Assembly (NCBI GenBank): GCA_009869945.1
Contig: WIXG01000490.1
Coordinates: 1-48,775, forward strand
DNA length: 48,775 bases
Origin: Mesaphorura yosii
Taxonomy: Eukaryota > Arthropoda > Collembola > Poduromorpha > Tullbergiidae
Direction of reading: 5' to 3'
Part shown: positions 9,679 to 22,600 of the stretch, in pieces
Numbering within the stretch: the first letter of the stretch is position 1
How the letters are laid out: every line of letters starts with the position of its first letter
The notes under the pieces: model-generated
What the model was told of the DNA's origin: nothing
What the model saw: the letters and a program-made list of their open reading frames with translations, nothing else
Database searches by the model: none
Program-made: the position numbers and the translations under genes

Positions 9679-12600
9679 ACAACAAAGACTTGTTTCCTAA
9701 GACTACTTAGACAAGACCTCTGCTTGATAATAAACTCAGGAACCCTTCTGAAGTTCGGATCAATTCTTTTATGTTGATAGTCGATGTACCATTGGATTTC
9801 GTCTCAGATTTCGCTCTCATCGTTCCGTTAATTTACAGTTACCTGACTAGCCATAGCATAGCAGGACCAGCGAGGATCAGGTTACACAATAATATACTAC
9901 GATGGACACCTAGAAAAAGGTATGTTAAGCACCTGTCATTTCTTATTCAAACAGTTAGATTGTTCCGACCCGATACGTCGATACACGCATTTCACGCTTA
10001 CGGTACCAAACTCGGTACAATGAATGACAATGTCGGTTCTTAATCTTTTCTGGATGCACCTCTGAATTCTTAATGAAGTGATGTGCATTATACACCTTTC
10101 AAATCCATACAAAGTTGAACCGGTTCTTTTCTCTGTCGCTGTCACCTTTCGCGAGGTCCAGAAATTGGTGGATTCGCTCTAAAATCATCGTTTTACCTCA
10201 AAATCCTGAGAAAATGAAAGTAGTCAGACAGACAAGACAACGGCATTGCTTTAAACATTTGAGAGACGACACGCTGGCAATGGCACACATTAATTCGTTT
10301 CGCATGTCACTGCGACATGAGACTGGTAATTGCATAATTGGAGCGATCGTAATTCGCAAATTCGACGCAGAAATTCACACACCCAATTTATGACATAATC
10401 ATTGCATTGCGGATTTGTACGAACTAAATGCTTAAAATTCTGAATGCTTGTCTTCTGTGAATTCGTGTGCAATTCGCATTCACTCTGAGACTCTGATCTT
10501 TGTCTCAATCAATTCAACGAATTACAATTGGATTGCATCTTCCGTAATAGGACGAGAATCAAGAATAAGAATGCTCGTGTGTGGAAATCAAACAATAACA
10601 GGTTAATTCGTTCATTCTGCTCACTTTCCTTGCAAAAATCTCAACAATGACACAAAATCCCCGCGGGAGACTGTGCGAAAAATGAGAATACACGCGAATT
10701 GCACACTTTAGGATTCCAATTCTCGTGTTTTAAGTTAATTTGTCTCGATTATGTCACAATTTACGCGAAATGCATGCAAATTCTCAGCGACAATTCGAAT
10801 TTGGCATTTCGAATCGTTTGCGCGTACGCGTAAAGCGCAATTGAAGTAAAATTTCTCGCTCTGAGCAAACATTCGACTTGACGCGCCGCGCGTCGAGCGA
10901 ATTGTAATTACAATTAATTACGAAAACACTAAAACAGAAGCCCGCTGTTGTTCTTTCACCTGGCGATCGAGAAAATGTGCGTGAAATTCGCTCATTCAGA
11001 CTACGCTTACGAGCGCTGGCACTACTTATGTCCTATTTTTAGGCAGTGCAGTGGCAATAATTAAGCTACTCGAGCTCGGTTGCGCTCGTCGCGTGCGTTC
11101 GTGCTTGCTGCTTGCGGACGAGCAGGCAAACGATTAGCGATTAACAGCCACGGCGACCGTTCAACAGCTGACAGCGAGAGCAGTTCAAGTCAAGTAGCAT
11201 AAAGCAGAAGCAAAGTGATGACTTGCGAATTGTCGACCTGCGATTTCCTTTCAACCTTTAATTTTATTAGTGCAATGAATGTGGAGCTTCACGCATCGTC
11301 GCGTCGGCTGCCACAATGCTTGTTTGATGCTTCGCACTTCGTCATCCATTTAATGGCTGGTTAGGCCGACCAGCCGTACGCCCGTACGATGGACAATCAA
11401 TTTCCCATTTCACCATCTGTAAATGTGGGCCACTTTTGCTTTGCCCAATGTCCAATTCGCGATTCGACTCGAGATTCGCCATTCGCGAATCAAGAAAGTG
11501 AGTTGTTAGAATGCCAACGACCACCCCCCACCCCCGCCGGCCGGTCTAGCTGTCGAATTAAGTGCTAATTAGACTTAAAGTTTACATAAAATGTGTACTG
11601 CACTGCACTGCGACCGAAAGTGAGATTTTATTATCAATTAAGCGCTCGTAAACTTCAGTGCAGTGCAGGAGACAGCAGACAAGACAAGAAAGACGGTGGG
11701 CTGCGGCTGGTTAAATACAAAACGCGTCGCATCGCGTCGAGTCGGTCTCAGTCGCTCTTCGCTGTGAGCAGACAAAACAGCAGCACGACTTCACAGGCAG
11801 TTAACGGCACAGGCAGCACTTGAGTTAAGCCTTACAAGCACAAGTACAGTAAGTAAAAGTGTAAACACAAAAACATTTTACATTTCTATTATTATAACAA
11901 TTTAACCCAAATTCTCAAACAATAAATACAAACCAAGTCAGACTCAGGCCACGTACGCTTTTTGTGTGGAAACGGACGCGACGAGGACGACGGCGACACG
12001 AACTCAAACTCGAGCACGACTGCGACTGTCGAAGGCCCGTTGTCATTTGTAGTCCGTCGCGTCACAGCCGCCGCCGGTGAAGAAGACACAACACGACACG
12101 GCACGACGCTTTCATTGTTATTGCTACATTTTATCGATTGCTGACCGATCTTGTTAACAAATTGATCGACGCGCCGGTGCAAAAGTGCAATGTAATCATA
12201 ATTAAATTGCAACGTAGCGTAGCGGAAAGTGAGACAATTTCAAGCTCGCAGCCAAACTTTTAAGCGACTGCTCATTTTTAGCTGTCAAAATAACCGGCGA
12301 ATTGGCCATTGTCTTACTTTTATGTGCTGTGCTGCTGGTCTTGCTCTGATGACTCTGTTCATAATTTGTAATTCGCGTGTGGCATGTGGTTAAGTTATAA
12401 CAATTAGTGCCAAACCTGTACTGCTTGTTTGTATTTGCAGCGTCTGTCTTGTATGTGGTTCCTGATTCCTGAGTTTTATGACTCTTGACTCTTGAGCAAT
12501 CGTGGTGGACGTGAACGTGACCATTGTTAAGACTAAGACATCAAATTCAATAAGGCGGATGTGAGACACGCACGCGTAAGTTTATGAAATGATTAATGTT

Positions 12601-15087
12601 CGCTCATACCGGCGAAAAGCGAAGGCGGACGCGGGGGGCTATTGTATTTAATTGCTCGCGCTTGGAATTTTAATCAAAGCTTTAATAATACATTAACAAC
12701 TAATTGCTAATGAGTAAGAATTCGTGAGTGTAATTCGTTCTTAAGGCGAGAACGAAGAATTCGCGCAATGGAAAGAAGACAATTAAATCCATAAGCATAA
12801 CCCATTGAGCCATAACCTTCGCATTTCTTACGTAAAACATAATTAGTTCACTTTCCCCGAAATTTAATTTATTCACACCGGTTGCGTAAATTAAGAAATG
12901 TGTACGCTTTCTTAGTTCTTACAGACAGTTCTTGTGGACGACATAATTTTTGATTGCAGTCGAAATGCAAATGCTGTTGCAAATGTGCATAAATGCTTTA
13001 TGATATCATACGTATCATGATTTCCCATGACTCAGCTCGTATTTGATTCTCATTCCGTTCGTATTTCGTATCGTAAGAATAACCATCCGAGTCACGGCAC
13101 GACACGGCATGAGATAATTAAGGCTACTCATCTTCTAATACGACTCAATGCACATATCAATGAAAAAATGTCAATGCAGAGTGCCTGATTCAGATTCTCA
13201 TCTCCATTCACATGAATGAAGAATGCCACTTGTGCTCATTGTCTGATGTCTGACGCATGCACATAGGAGTTGACAGCGCACGCTTTTAACCAGTGCACTA
13301 ATTAAGTCATATCACGACAGTGTGTGTGACAAGATATGATTACTACAACGACACGAGAAAGTATTCAACCTTTAATTGTGTATAGCAAGCCGCTGAGCCG
13401 GCAGCCGGTTTTCTTTCATAAACTGGTTTCATTACTTCATAACGAGCTTGATTATAACACACGCATACGTAGATTGTTTTGTTTTGTTTTGTGTGCGCCC
13501 CACACTCCTCGCACAAAGATCCTTAAGATCCTGTTCAAACGTTCTCCAACGCAATTTTACGACAATTTAATTTTATTAATTTTTATGGAAATATTTGTAC
13601 GACTTGCTTACGTCAAAGTCAAAGTGTTGATTTACAGTTGCGGTTGCAAGCAGAAAGTGAAACTTACTGTGTCTTACTAATGCGAGTCGCGAAATCTCGA
13701 GACTGACTGAACCTGTGACTCGGGCAGCTGCTAATTGGCTTTTTACACCGCCGCGCCGTCATCGTTGTCAAATGCGTGTTAAAGTGTAAACAGTGAACAA
13801 ACACTGTATAAGAGCCAGCCGTGTCCGTGAAATCCTGTTGCTTTGCTCCGATGGCTCATACAGGCTAGAAAAACACACGAGGGATAAAATAACACTGACA
13901 CACAGCAGCAACAATGTAATGGCAATAAATAAGCTCATCTTTCATTTTTCATCACATCACGCAAAGCAAAGCACAGCCTGCTGGCTGGCTGGTTGATGAC
14001 TCTTGTCACTATCGATTTCAATTCATTATTCTCAGCCATTACAGCAGCCAAAGCTCTTGTATTCTTGTATTCTTATACTTCTACTTGTGCCTTTGCTTTA
14101 CAACAATGTACATAGCAATATTTAATCCCAGCGTGTTTGTGTGTTGACGTGATGAGTCGAGCCTTTAAAATGTTTACACTTCTCAAATCATTCATTCTTC
14201 TTCGTCGCATCGTCGTCTTTGTTTACTTTTGTGTTTTCACATTCATAATTCTCATTCACATTCGTCTTCGTGTCACGGTGATTTAGCTTCAGCTTGAGCT
14301 CGTTTAATGGACATTTCATGTATCGTGTATTCGTGTACGGTGGAGCCTAGATTTTTGCTCATCTCATTAGAATTAATAAGCGCCGGGCCGCGATTCGAGC
14401 ATTTTTCGCATTTTCGCGACTTTTGAGATTTGGGGAAAGAGAAACTCGGATCCACTTTATTAATGAGATTTTGCGTGGCTCCCTGCGAATAATTTGCCTG
14501 TGATTTGTGATTCCTTCGCAGAAGTGTGGATTTTTGGGTGAAATTCGCGACTCGTGAAAGGAAAAGTCTGTCAAGTCACGAAGGATGACACGCTAATGGG
14601 CGCTCTAATTGAGAAGACGCGGAGCGCAAAGTCCTTTACAAATCCGGCCGTCAAGACGCCAACGCCAACGACGAAGAGATTTTAAGTGCCAATTTGAACG
14701 TGTGAGTGCACCGCCGCAAATTGGCGGATCATTTCACCTGCTGCCTTTGAAATCTTGCTACTCGTTGGGAAAAACGTGACAGTTGACTCAAAAAGATGAA
14801 TTTTGTGCGTCAAGACTTCAATTCATGCCGAAAGATGCGACTTTTCTTCAAGGAAAGTGACAAATTGACGTGAATCTGGATTTGATATCGCAAATTATCA
14901 AGTGTGATGGTGGCGAGGACATGACAGAATCAAAATCCTGCCGGAGCCGCATCCTGCGAGTGAGATCAAAGACAAAGACTAAGACTAAACGTAGACGGAG
15001 AAGACGAAAAGTGCCGGCGACCATCAAAAAGTGATTTGTCAAGTGTTTTGCTGTGACACGAGCTGACGCGACGTGTGAAGTGTGAAA
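9679..15087. other. Long gene-free block, possible leader and regulatory region of the GMC gene
   Basis: Nothing protein-coding was recognised on either strand over 5.4 kb. The left part is AT-rich and full of short AATTCG-like palindromic motifs. Patches around 10.85-11.2 kb and 11.95-12.1 kb are richer in CpG than their surroundings. Minor simple repeats occur, such as TTTTG units near 13.47 kb, CTGG units near 13.98 kb and TATTCTTG units near 14.06 kb. A candidate 5' noncoding exon near 11.75-11.85 kb is listed separately. Confidence 0.4.
11711..11848 (+). promoter_or_regulatory. Candidate core promoter and 5' noncoding exon
   Basis: A TTAAATA element lies about 39 bases before an arthropod-type initiator, TCAGTCG (A at 11750). 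About 100 bases further on is a very good splice donor, ACA|GTAAGTAAAA. This would make a remote leader exon for the plus-strand GMC gene beginning at 15088. The TATA-like element is slightly too far upstream, and no transcript evidence is available. Confidence 0.25.
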
Positions 15088-18000
15088 ATGATGCTCTTTC
15101 CAGCAGGCGCACTGGGTCACGGTCTCGGGATCCTTTCCGGCTGGTTCATTCCGATCCTTTACGGGGCGCTGGGAGCCCTGCCTTCAATCCTCATCCTTTT
15201 CGCGGATTTGGACCGATCCACCGACAATATCAAAAGTCGGACGGTAAACGCAAAGAATGCCGACCGGAATGTGTACGACTTCATCGTGGGTAAGCTTTTA
15301 TTGCGAATCGCAATTACCGGTTTCGATCTGCTAATTGTAAAAATGAAAGAGTCACCTGTACGCTTAGCTCTTTCAAGTATTTTGAACAATTCAATCGTCA
15401 AAAAGTGCCGATTCATTGGCAGGTGAAAGAAAATCTTTCGAATGAAGGAAATCTTTTGCGTTTGCGAGGTTTTCATAGAATTGTACCTGTGTGTAATGAA
15501 AAGAATTATGAATGATTTGTTGCAAGTAATAAATCCCTTCATAATTGCCAATTGCCAATTGCAGGGCAGGGAGGCAGTCAGTCAATGTGCGAATAAATTA
15601 AATCCCAGCCTAAAATCCGCGACACGCAATTCATGAGTTTGAACTTAAGAAATTCAGTCAAGTGAGGCCGGAGCTACAGTACCGGCCGGTATTTCGTTTT
15701 TTACAAAGAGGAGCAGCGAAAGTTTTGCACTGTGCTGCGTTGCGTCGAAGATCCGTTACTCATTCATCACTCACGCACCGTCTCATCTTTTTTCTTGTTA
15801 TTTGTACAGGCAGCATGCAGGAATTAATATTAATCTCATATTTTACGCCAATGTGTGAATTACTTGAGGCGACAAATCTCGGCTCAAATCTGCTATTCGC
15901 AATAATGCGCTGTTCGAGAGTAATTCGCAGTTCGCAATTTGCACTTGACAGGACACAAAACACGAGAGATAAGAGACAAGACAGCTTGAGTCTGAAACCT
16001 GATTTCGATTTCGATTTCAATTCTTTCTTTCCTGTCGTGTGAGATTTTGAGATTAATTCCTCTTTTGTCTCTGTTCTTTTGCATGCGTAATTATGCGAAT
16101 TGTGAATGAATTATGATCTCGAATTTCGAATCTTCTTCGTATTCGTTATTTGCAAAAACGTTGGAGAGATTAATCTTACGCTAATTAGCGTCAGCGTCAT
16201 GCATTGGCGTCAAGTGTGACCCACTTTTCGGATTTCCTTCCGTTTTTTGCCTTATCACCATGTTTTCGTTCCTGTACAGTCGGCGCCGGATCAGCCGGCT
16301 GCGTCGTCGCGGCCCGTCTCTCAGAGCACTTTAATGTTCTGCTGCTTGAGCGTGGCGGGGAGCCAAATCCAGTGAGTCTGATTCCTGGCCTCGCTACAAT
16401 TCTTCTGAATCGCCCACAAACTGATTACATGTACCGGACAGTGCCACAACGATCGTCTTGTCTTTCATTAAATAATCGGGTAAGTGCTCCAGCGGCAGCC
16501 TGATTCTGCCAAAATCCAGGAAATTGATTGACATATTCTTGTTTGCCTACACGTAGCAAAGTTCCTGGTCTCGAGGTCGAGGCCTTGGCGGCTCAAGCAA
16601 CTTGAATCTCATGATTTACCTGCGAGGGCATCCTCGCGACTACGACCAATGGGCCAACGTGACCGGCGACCCACGCTGGTCGTACCGGAACCTCGTGCCG
16701 TACTTTAAAAAGTCTGAAAACTACTGCTTCGCCTGCGAGGAGCCGCCGAGGGACGTCCTCGCTGAACGTAAGCCGCATTCTTCGATTTTTCAGTGCATTT
16801 TGCATTTCCTAAGTGGAGTAGTCGACCTTAATTTTATGCTTTTACTTACAGCGTTCTTTCACCGTGCCGGCGGTCCTCTGTCAATCGGTCGTCCGTCGTA
16901 CAATCCATTAGTCGACGAATTCCTGAGGGCTTCTGCTTGGAATGGGATTCCTCGAGTCGATTTGAATGGGCCGTACAAAGAAGGTGAGTCAAACGTGAAC
17001 GCCGTCGGTGGAACTGCCAGCAAAAGCAAACATCATCGTCACGTACCAAGAATTAAATAATAAGTTTACTGTGAAGGATGAACCGTCACCTTAGAAGGTT
17101 AAAGAGACGTGGTACGAGTCATGATACGTGACATGAGTCTCGATAACAAGCGAATGCAAGTACAAATACAAATACCAATTCGTAATCAACCGCTTAGGTT
17201 CAACAAAACAAACAAAATCGCCTCCCGCAGCGCAGCGTTTGAATGAAAGTGACTGACTGATTAATTAATTTATCGATGACGCTGACTTGATGAGTGACGA
17301 GTGACTATTCATTTGGTATTGTCTAAATGTCTTCTTGTGAACTTGCTCGCAGGTGCGGCGGCCGTAACCTACACCCAGAAACGTGGGCTGCGTCACAGCA
17401 CCTACCACGCATTTATCAAGCCGATTCTCGGGCGGCGGACTTTGACTGTCATGAAATACTCGCGGGTATACCGGATCCTCATGCGTGGAGAGAACAATGA
17501 AGCTTACGGGGTCGAGTACCTGCACCACGGGAAACCCCGAGTCGCCGTAAGTTACTCAGAAATTAACCTGACCCATCAATTTCACGTTAATACTTCATAT
17601 TATTCAATTTTCTGGTTGGTCCCTGGTCACTGTCACAGTTTGCGACGAAAGAAGTCATCATCTCAGCCGGAGCGATCGACTCTGCCAAATTACTCATGCT
17701 TTCCGGAATTGGGCCCAGGCCGCATCTCGAGTCACTTGGGGTAAGTTTCTTATGACATTGGCGTGACATTGACGTGAGTTTATTATTATTCCGCCGGTCG
17801 CTCAATTAATAACGTATTCTGAGGGTGGAGTGTTAATGAATTTGTAATTTAATTGTCTTGGCTTGGCATGGCTGATGGCTGCGGTGTTGATGTCACTGTC
17901 GCTGTCGTTAAGTACATTTCATGGCCAGCTTAACATTCGACTGCCTACAGCGACTGCTTTTGTCCTTTATTGGCAGATCAAAGTCCGCATCAACGCTCCC

Positions 18001-19054
18001 GTCGGCAAAAACCTGCAGGACCACATCGGAACCTTCCCAGGCCCCTTCATCATAAACGAGCCGAAGTCCTTCATCCTCGAGCGGGATGTGAACCTCAAAC
18101 AAGTGAAATCCTTCGTGGCGCTCGGGAATGGGACGTTGACGCAAACGGGCATCAACGCCGTGGCCTTTTTCTCGTCCCCGCTTGCAAAGGCACGTGGCGA
18201 AGGCGACTGGCCCGACACACAGTGGATGTTCGTTGGCGTGGGGAATTACAACAACCTCGCCCGAGACTACTCCAAGGCGTTCAACGTGCGCTTCGACGTA
18301 CTCAACAAATTCCTGGCGCCCGTCAAGGGCAAGGACGCCTTTCAAATCACTGTCATGCTAAGTCGACCGAAAGTCCGTGGCGAGTTGCTGCTTGCGTCAC
18401 CGAACTTTTATGACGACCCGATCATTGACCCGCGGTACTTTGAGGACATGAACGAGGAGGACATTCGGGTCATGGTCGAAGGCTGTAAGCGGGCCGTGTA
18501 CGTCGCGGAGAATGCCCCAGCGTTCAGGAGGCTCGGGAGCAGACTCTCACCCGTCCCATTTCGTAAGTGTCAAGTGGCGAGTTTCTCATGAGTTTTCTCA
18601 CCCGTGTGATTGCCGATGGACCGCAACCGCTGAAATTTCCTTACTTTACAGCGCCCTGTGCCCACCTTCCGTTTCGGTCCGACCCGTACTGGGAATGCTT
18701 CACGAGACACTACTCCGTGTCAATCTATCATTATTCTGGAACAACCCGCATGGGTCCACGCTACTCACCTGAGTCTGTCGTGGATCCTGAGCTGAAGGTC
18801 ATTGGAGCAAAGGTAAAAATTTCTATAGTCTCGCTCAATACTCCTTTGCCATTTGCTATTTAAAATCATTTCCATTTCAGAGGCTCCGAGTCATTGACGC
18901 CGGAATAATGCCCTTCGTTGTGACGGTCAACACGAACGGGGCGGCCATCGTCATCGGCGAGCGAGGTGCAGATTTCGTGCTGGACACGTGGAGCCCGTAC
19001 ATTAATCGCAAGAATGGAAAGCAAGAAGGCTTTTTCACGATCCTCAAAGGCTGA
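15088..19054 (+). CDS. GMC oxidoreductase (insect glucose dehydrogenase-like)
   Basis: Nine exons (15088-15289, 16280-16479, 16557-16767, 16852-16983, 17353-17546, 17639-17740, 17977-18562, 18652-18812, 18881-19054) join in frame to 653 residues. A hydrophobic N-terminal segment (residues about 8-40) suggests secretion or a membrane anchor. [19 protein letters not shown] is the FAD-binding GxGxxG motif. [16 protein letters not shown] matches GMC signature 2. The catalytic histidine lies in [10 protein letters not shown], and the C-terminal [12 protein letters not shown] block has Asn (NTN) at the second catalytic position. The family oxidises alcohols, sugars or steroids using FAD; insect members act in cuticle chemistry, detoxification and ecdysteroid inactivation. 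The substrate cannot be assigned. The second ATG directly follows the first. Confidence 0.88.
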
Positions 19055-19644
19055 AGACAATTTCCGGGCCAAAATCCTTTACTTCTCCTATTCGTGCTTC
19101 TTCTTTACGTGCAGATTTATCTTTATGGGTTCCTCTTGAAGCAGCCTGTTCCTTATCCCTTACAAAAACTGAAAACTATTCTTGCAAAAAGACTGATTAG
19201 CTGTTAAGAGTATGCGTAAATACTAATTAGCCAAGTAATGCAATGCAATGCAAAATACAAAGAAACAATGATAAAGTTACCATTTTTATACGTTTTGGTT
19301 ACGTAAACGTAAAGAAAGTGTTCAAATCCAAGCAAGCAAGAGAAATACGAATATTTAAAGTATTTCTGATCAGTATTAAAACCATCGATAACCGAACGAT
19401 TTATTGCCTTCATTTGCATATAACAATTTCTCGTGTCTCGTCTTTTGTCAACTAAAATGTAAGTACGCTAAAAGAAGACTAGTCTTTTGGAATGTTCAGG
19501 AATGCATAGGATAAGGTTAAGCTTCGGGCTCCCTTCTGCCAATCTCGTAGTTGCCGTTTTCGTATCCAGCTGCCATATTGCAAATTGCGAATTTCTGAAG
19601 GACGAAGAAGTTGGCTGCGCTTGTGCTGTGCGTTGTCAAATTTA
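19055..19644. other. Spacer between convergent GMC and kinesin genes
   Basis: No gene was seen. A minus-strand AATAAA (TTTATT at 19400-19405) lies about 240 bases past the kinesin stop and is a reasonable poly(A) signal for it. No CAP-Gly coding sequence was found here. Confidence 0.5.
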
Positions 19645-22600
19645 TCATCCAGTCATCGTGTCCGCTGCCGCCGCCTCTGTCGTCGGTGCAATCGTGTTAT
19701 TGGGTTTATAATTAGCATTGGCATTGGCGTTTGCTGCCCCACCGCCGCCGCCAGGCGACTCGTCATTGTCATTCGATTTCTGGCTTCCGTAGCCCGAACT
19801 CTCTTCGACCTCAGGAATGTTGCTCATCAAACTGCTCCATTTGCCTGGTCCCGTCGCGAGTTCGGGCCGCAAGTTGTTCGAATTCGAGCCCGCGCCGGCA
19901 CCTAAAAAGCAGGAAGAGCCGTTTCACTTAAATCAGTCTGGATGTGCTAATATATCCATGCAAAAATTCATACCGATAACTAACGAACTCGGCCTCGCCA
20001 CCGACGCGATGTTGGCGAGGCTTTCGCTGGTCCTCATCAGTCTGCTCCCGGAGCCCAAGCCTCCGGCTCCGCCCAAGCCACCTACTCCGCCAGCCTGCTG
20101 CTGCTGTGGTGGCGAGAACAGCTGTGATATGTTCGGTACGCTCAGCGTCTTCCGCATTGGACCCTCTTTGACCTTGTTTGGCCGAGTTTTTAGCTGCTCC
20201 TCGCGCAAGTAGACGGACTGGCGCATCCGGTCGAGGTTCAGAATCGAGTCGACAGCCGAAATACACCGCAGGTACTCCTCTGCAATTGTAATACAACAAT
20301 TAACATCAGACGGCACATGAGTGACCTCAATTGCGAAGGAGAGTGGAATATTTCTTACCGATGTAACTCTCGCCGTGGCTCACGGCGAGCTCCGCCAGCG
20401 ATTCCCGCGTCTCGAGCTGCTCGGAGCTCTTTGGCAGGTGGCTCACAATCTGATACGTGATTCCCGTCCGGCGGTGCGGCTGCTGCGAGTCTTCGACGGG
20501 CGTCGGGCGGAAGAAACGCGAACGGAGTCGTTCCGTGATGGACGGCCTACAGAAAATGCGAGTGCAGAGGTCAATCACAATTTCGAACTAATGTGTGATT
20601 TAAATAACCTACCGATTTCTCCTGATGGCCATACAAATCCTTTTCCTCAGCACGCAATCCATTTGCACTGGATGGCTCAGGCGGACGGCAACCCGCAGAA
20701 TGGCGTAGACGACTTCGCCCGACGGCGTGGGTCGATTTAGATGCGGGCAGTCGTGGACGGAGCTGTCCCACGAGACGAGCGCCCAGGATTCGGTGGACAT
20801 TCTAAACGGAACGGAAGAGGCAAACTTATAGTATACGCACAAACACAAGTACGGAAGCAAGGATTTTGCTTGCTGTTTTTCTGCACTGCGCTGCGAAACT
20901 GACCTCTGATCCGACCACGCACTATAAAAATCCCCGTAGGACTTTCTTATCATCGGCAGTGGCACAAAAATGGCGTCGTGCTCCTTTGGCAGCAGAGAAT
21001 CCAGTCCAGCTGTGTGATTGTGTAGCGCAGGCGAGCCGGACGAGGAAGACAGGACTTCCTCTTCGATATCGAGGAAGAGGACAGGTGTGTGCTCCTCCAT
21101 ACCAGGCTCCGGCTTGAAATTGGAGTGGGTGGGCGCTCCGGGGACGCCCGAATCAGGGGCGGGGAGAAGGACGACGTTCCTTTCTTCCGTCAACGAAATC
21201 CACTGCGCGACCAGCGACTTTTCACGTGCCCCCTCGTCGGGAGTTTTCTTCTCCTTTCGTGCGAGCTCCTGCAGGAGTGAGTCGAGGTAAATTCTTCGCC
21301 GTCGAAGGGCTTCACCCCACCGCGCTCGGACAATGGACAAGTCGCCCTCCTGATAAGAGTCCAGAGGGCGCTGAAGGGTGACGGACCTCGGTGTGATGGC
21401 GCCCAAGCTAACTTGGTCGATTTCGTCGACGACGATGGGCAGCTGGCCAATGCTCGCGTTCGTCTCGAGCGTGATGAGAATCCGGCGCTGCAGGCCTTGG
21501 CGGAGCGTGTGAACGCCGCCCGTCGCTGTCGCAATTGTCACGGCGCCACCGGTGGCCTCGGCGGCGGCGGGGTCGGCCGGGCCACTCTCGACGGGCACGG
21601 GCCCATACTCGCCGTTCTCGTTGAGCTCCTGCACTTCGACCCAAAGCCTTAGCTGGCTCGTGACCTCCTTCCATCTGTCCGTGACCGACACGTCGACATC
21701 CTCCTTCACCTGCTCCGAATTCCCCCACACTTCGATGCTCAGCGCCGACTCTTCAGCGTAGTCGATAAACTCTTCGGAGACGGGCACGGTGAAATACTTT
21801 GTGTCGTCAAAGCGGATGACGGACGTCACCGACGACGGCTGCGAGACGATGAGGTGGTCGCAGAAGACGTACTGGCAAAACACGGCGAGGTTCGGGTCGA
21901 TCCCAGCGAGGTGGCGCAGCGTGACTTTGATCGTGACGTCCTGACCCGGCGTGAGCATCAGCGGGCCCGTGGAGACCTTCGCGACTTCGATCTGGAGTCG
22001 GGCGACGATCTCACCTTGCTGGTTGATGACTGGGATCGGATAGTTGAGCGTCACGTCGTCGTAAAAGAGCACCTGCAGGAAGACGTTGGCTATGCCGATA
22101 AGCACGTGCGGGGGCTGCTCGGGCTCGAAGAAGGGCGGGAGCGCTAGCTGCTGCGGTTGTGGCTCACTCGTCTTCCAGTCTTGGTACGCCTCCCGCATAT
22201 CGGCGAGCCGCTCTTTGAAATTCTCCATCGAACAGATTTGAGGCTGGAACCCCGGAAGGCTGGATTTGATCGAAGGAGACGTGACGAGCGCGCCGGCGCC
22301 GCCGCGTGCCGCCCGATTCGGCGTCAGATTGACGGGTGGAATGAGAAGCACAACGGCGTACTCGACTCCGAGCCCCATTTCTTCCGCCATCTGACTTCCT
22401 TCACGGACGAGTTTGTTGCCCTCCAACAGGCACTCCTTCAGCAGCTTCAGGCCGTCACCGATTCGGTCGACCGTCGCCGGTTTCTTCGTCACCGCCGGGA
22501 AGGGCGTGGTGGGCGACACGACGTTGATGAGCGCGTTGAACTGGCGTTCGAGGTCGACTCGCTGCTTCTCCAGCGCCACTTCCTTGTCGCGAGCGTGCCT

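Noticed and set aside
15082..15087. GTG start for the GMC gene
   Set aside because: Non-ATG starts are rare in animals, and two ATGs follow immediately.
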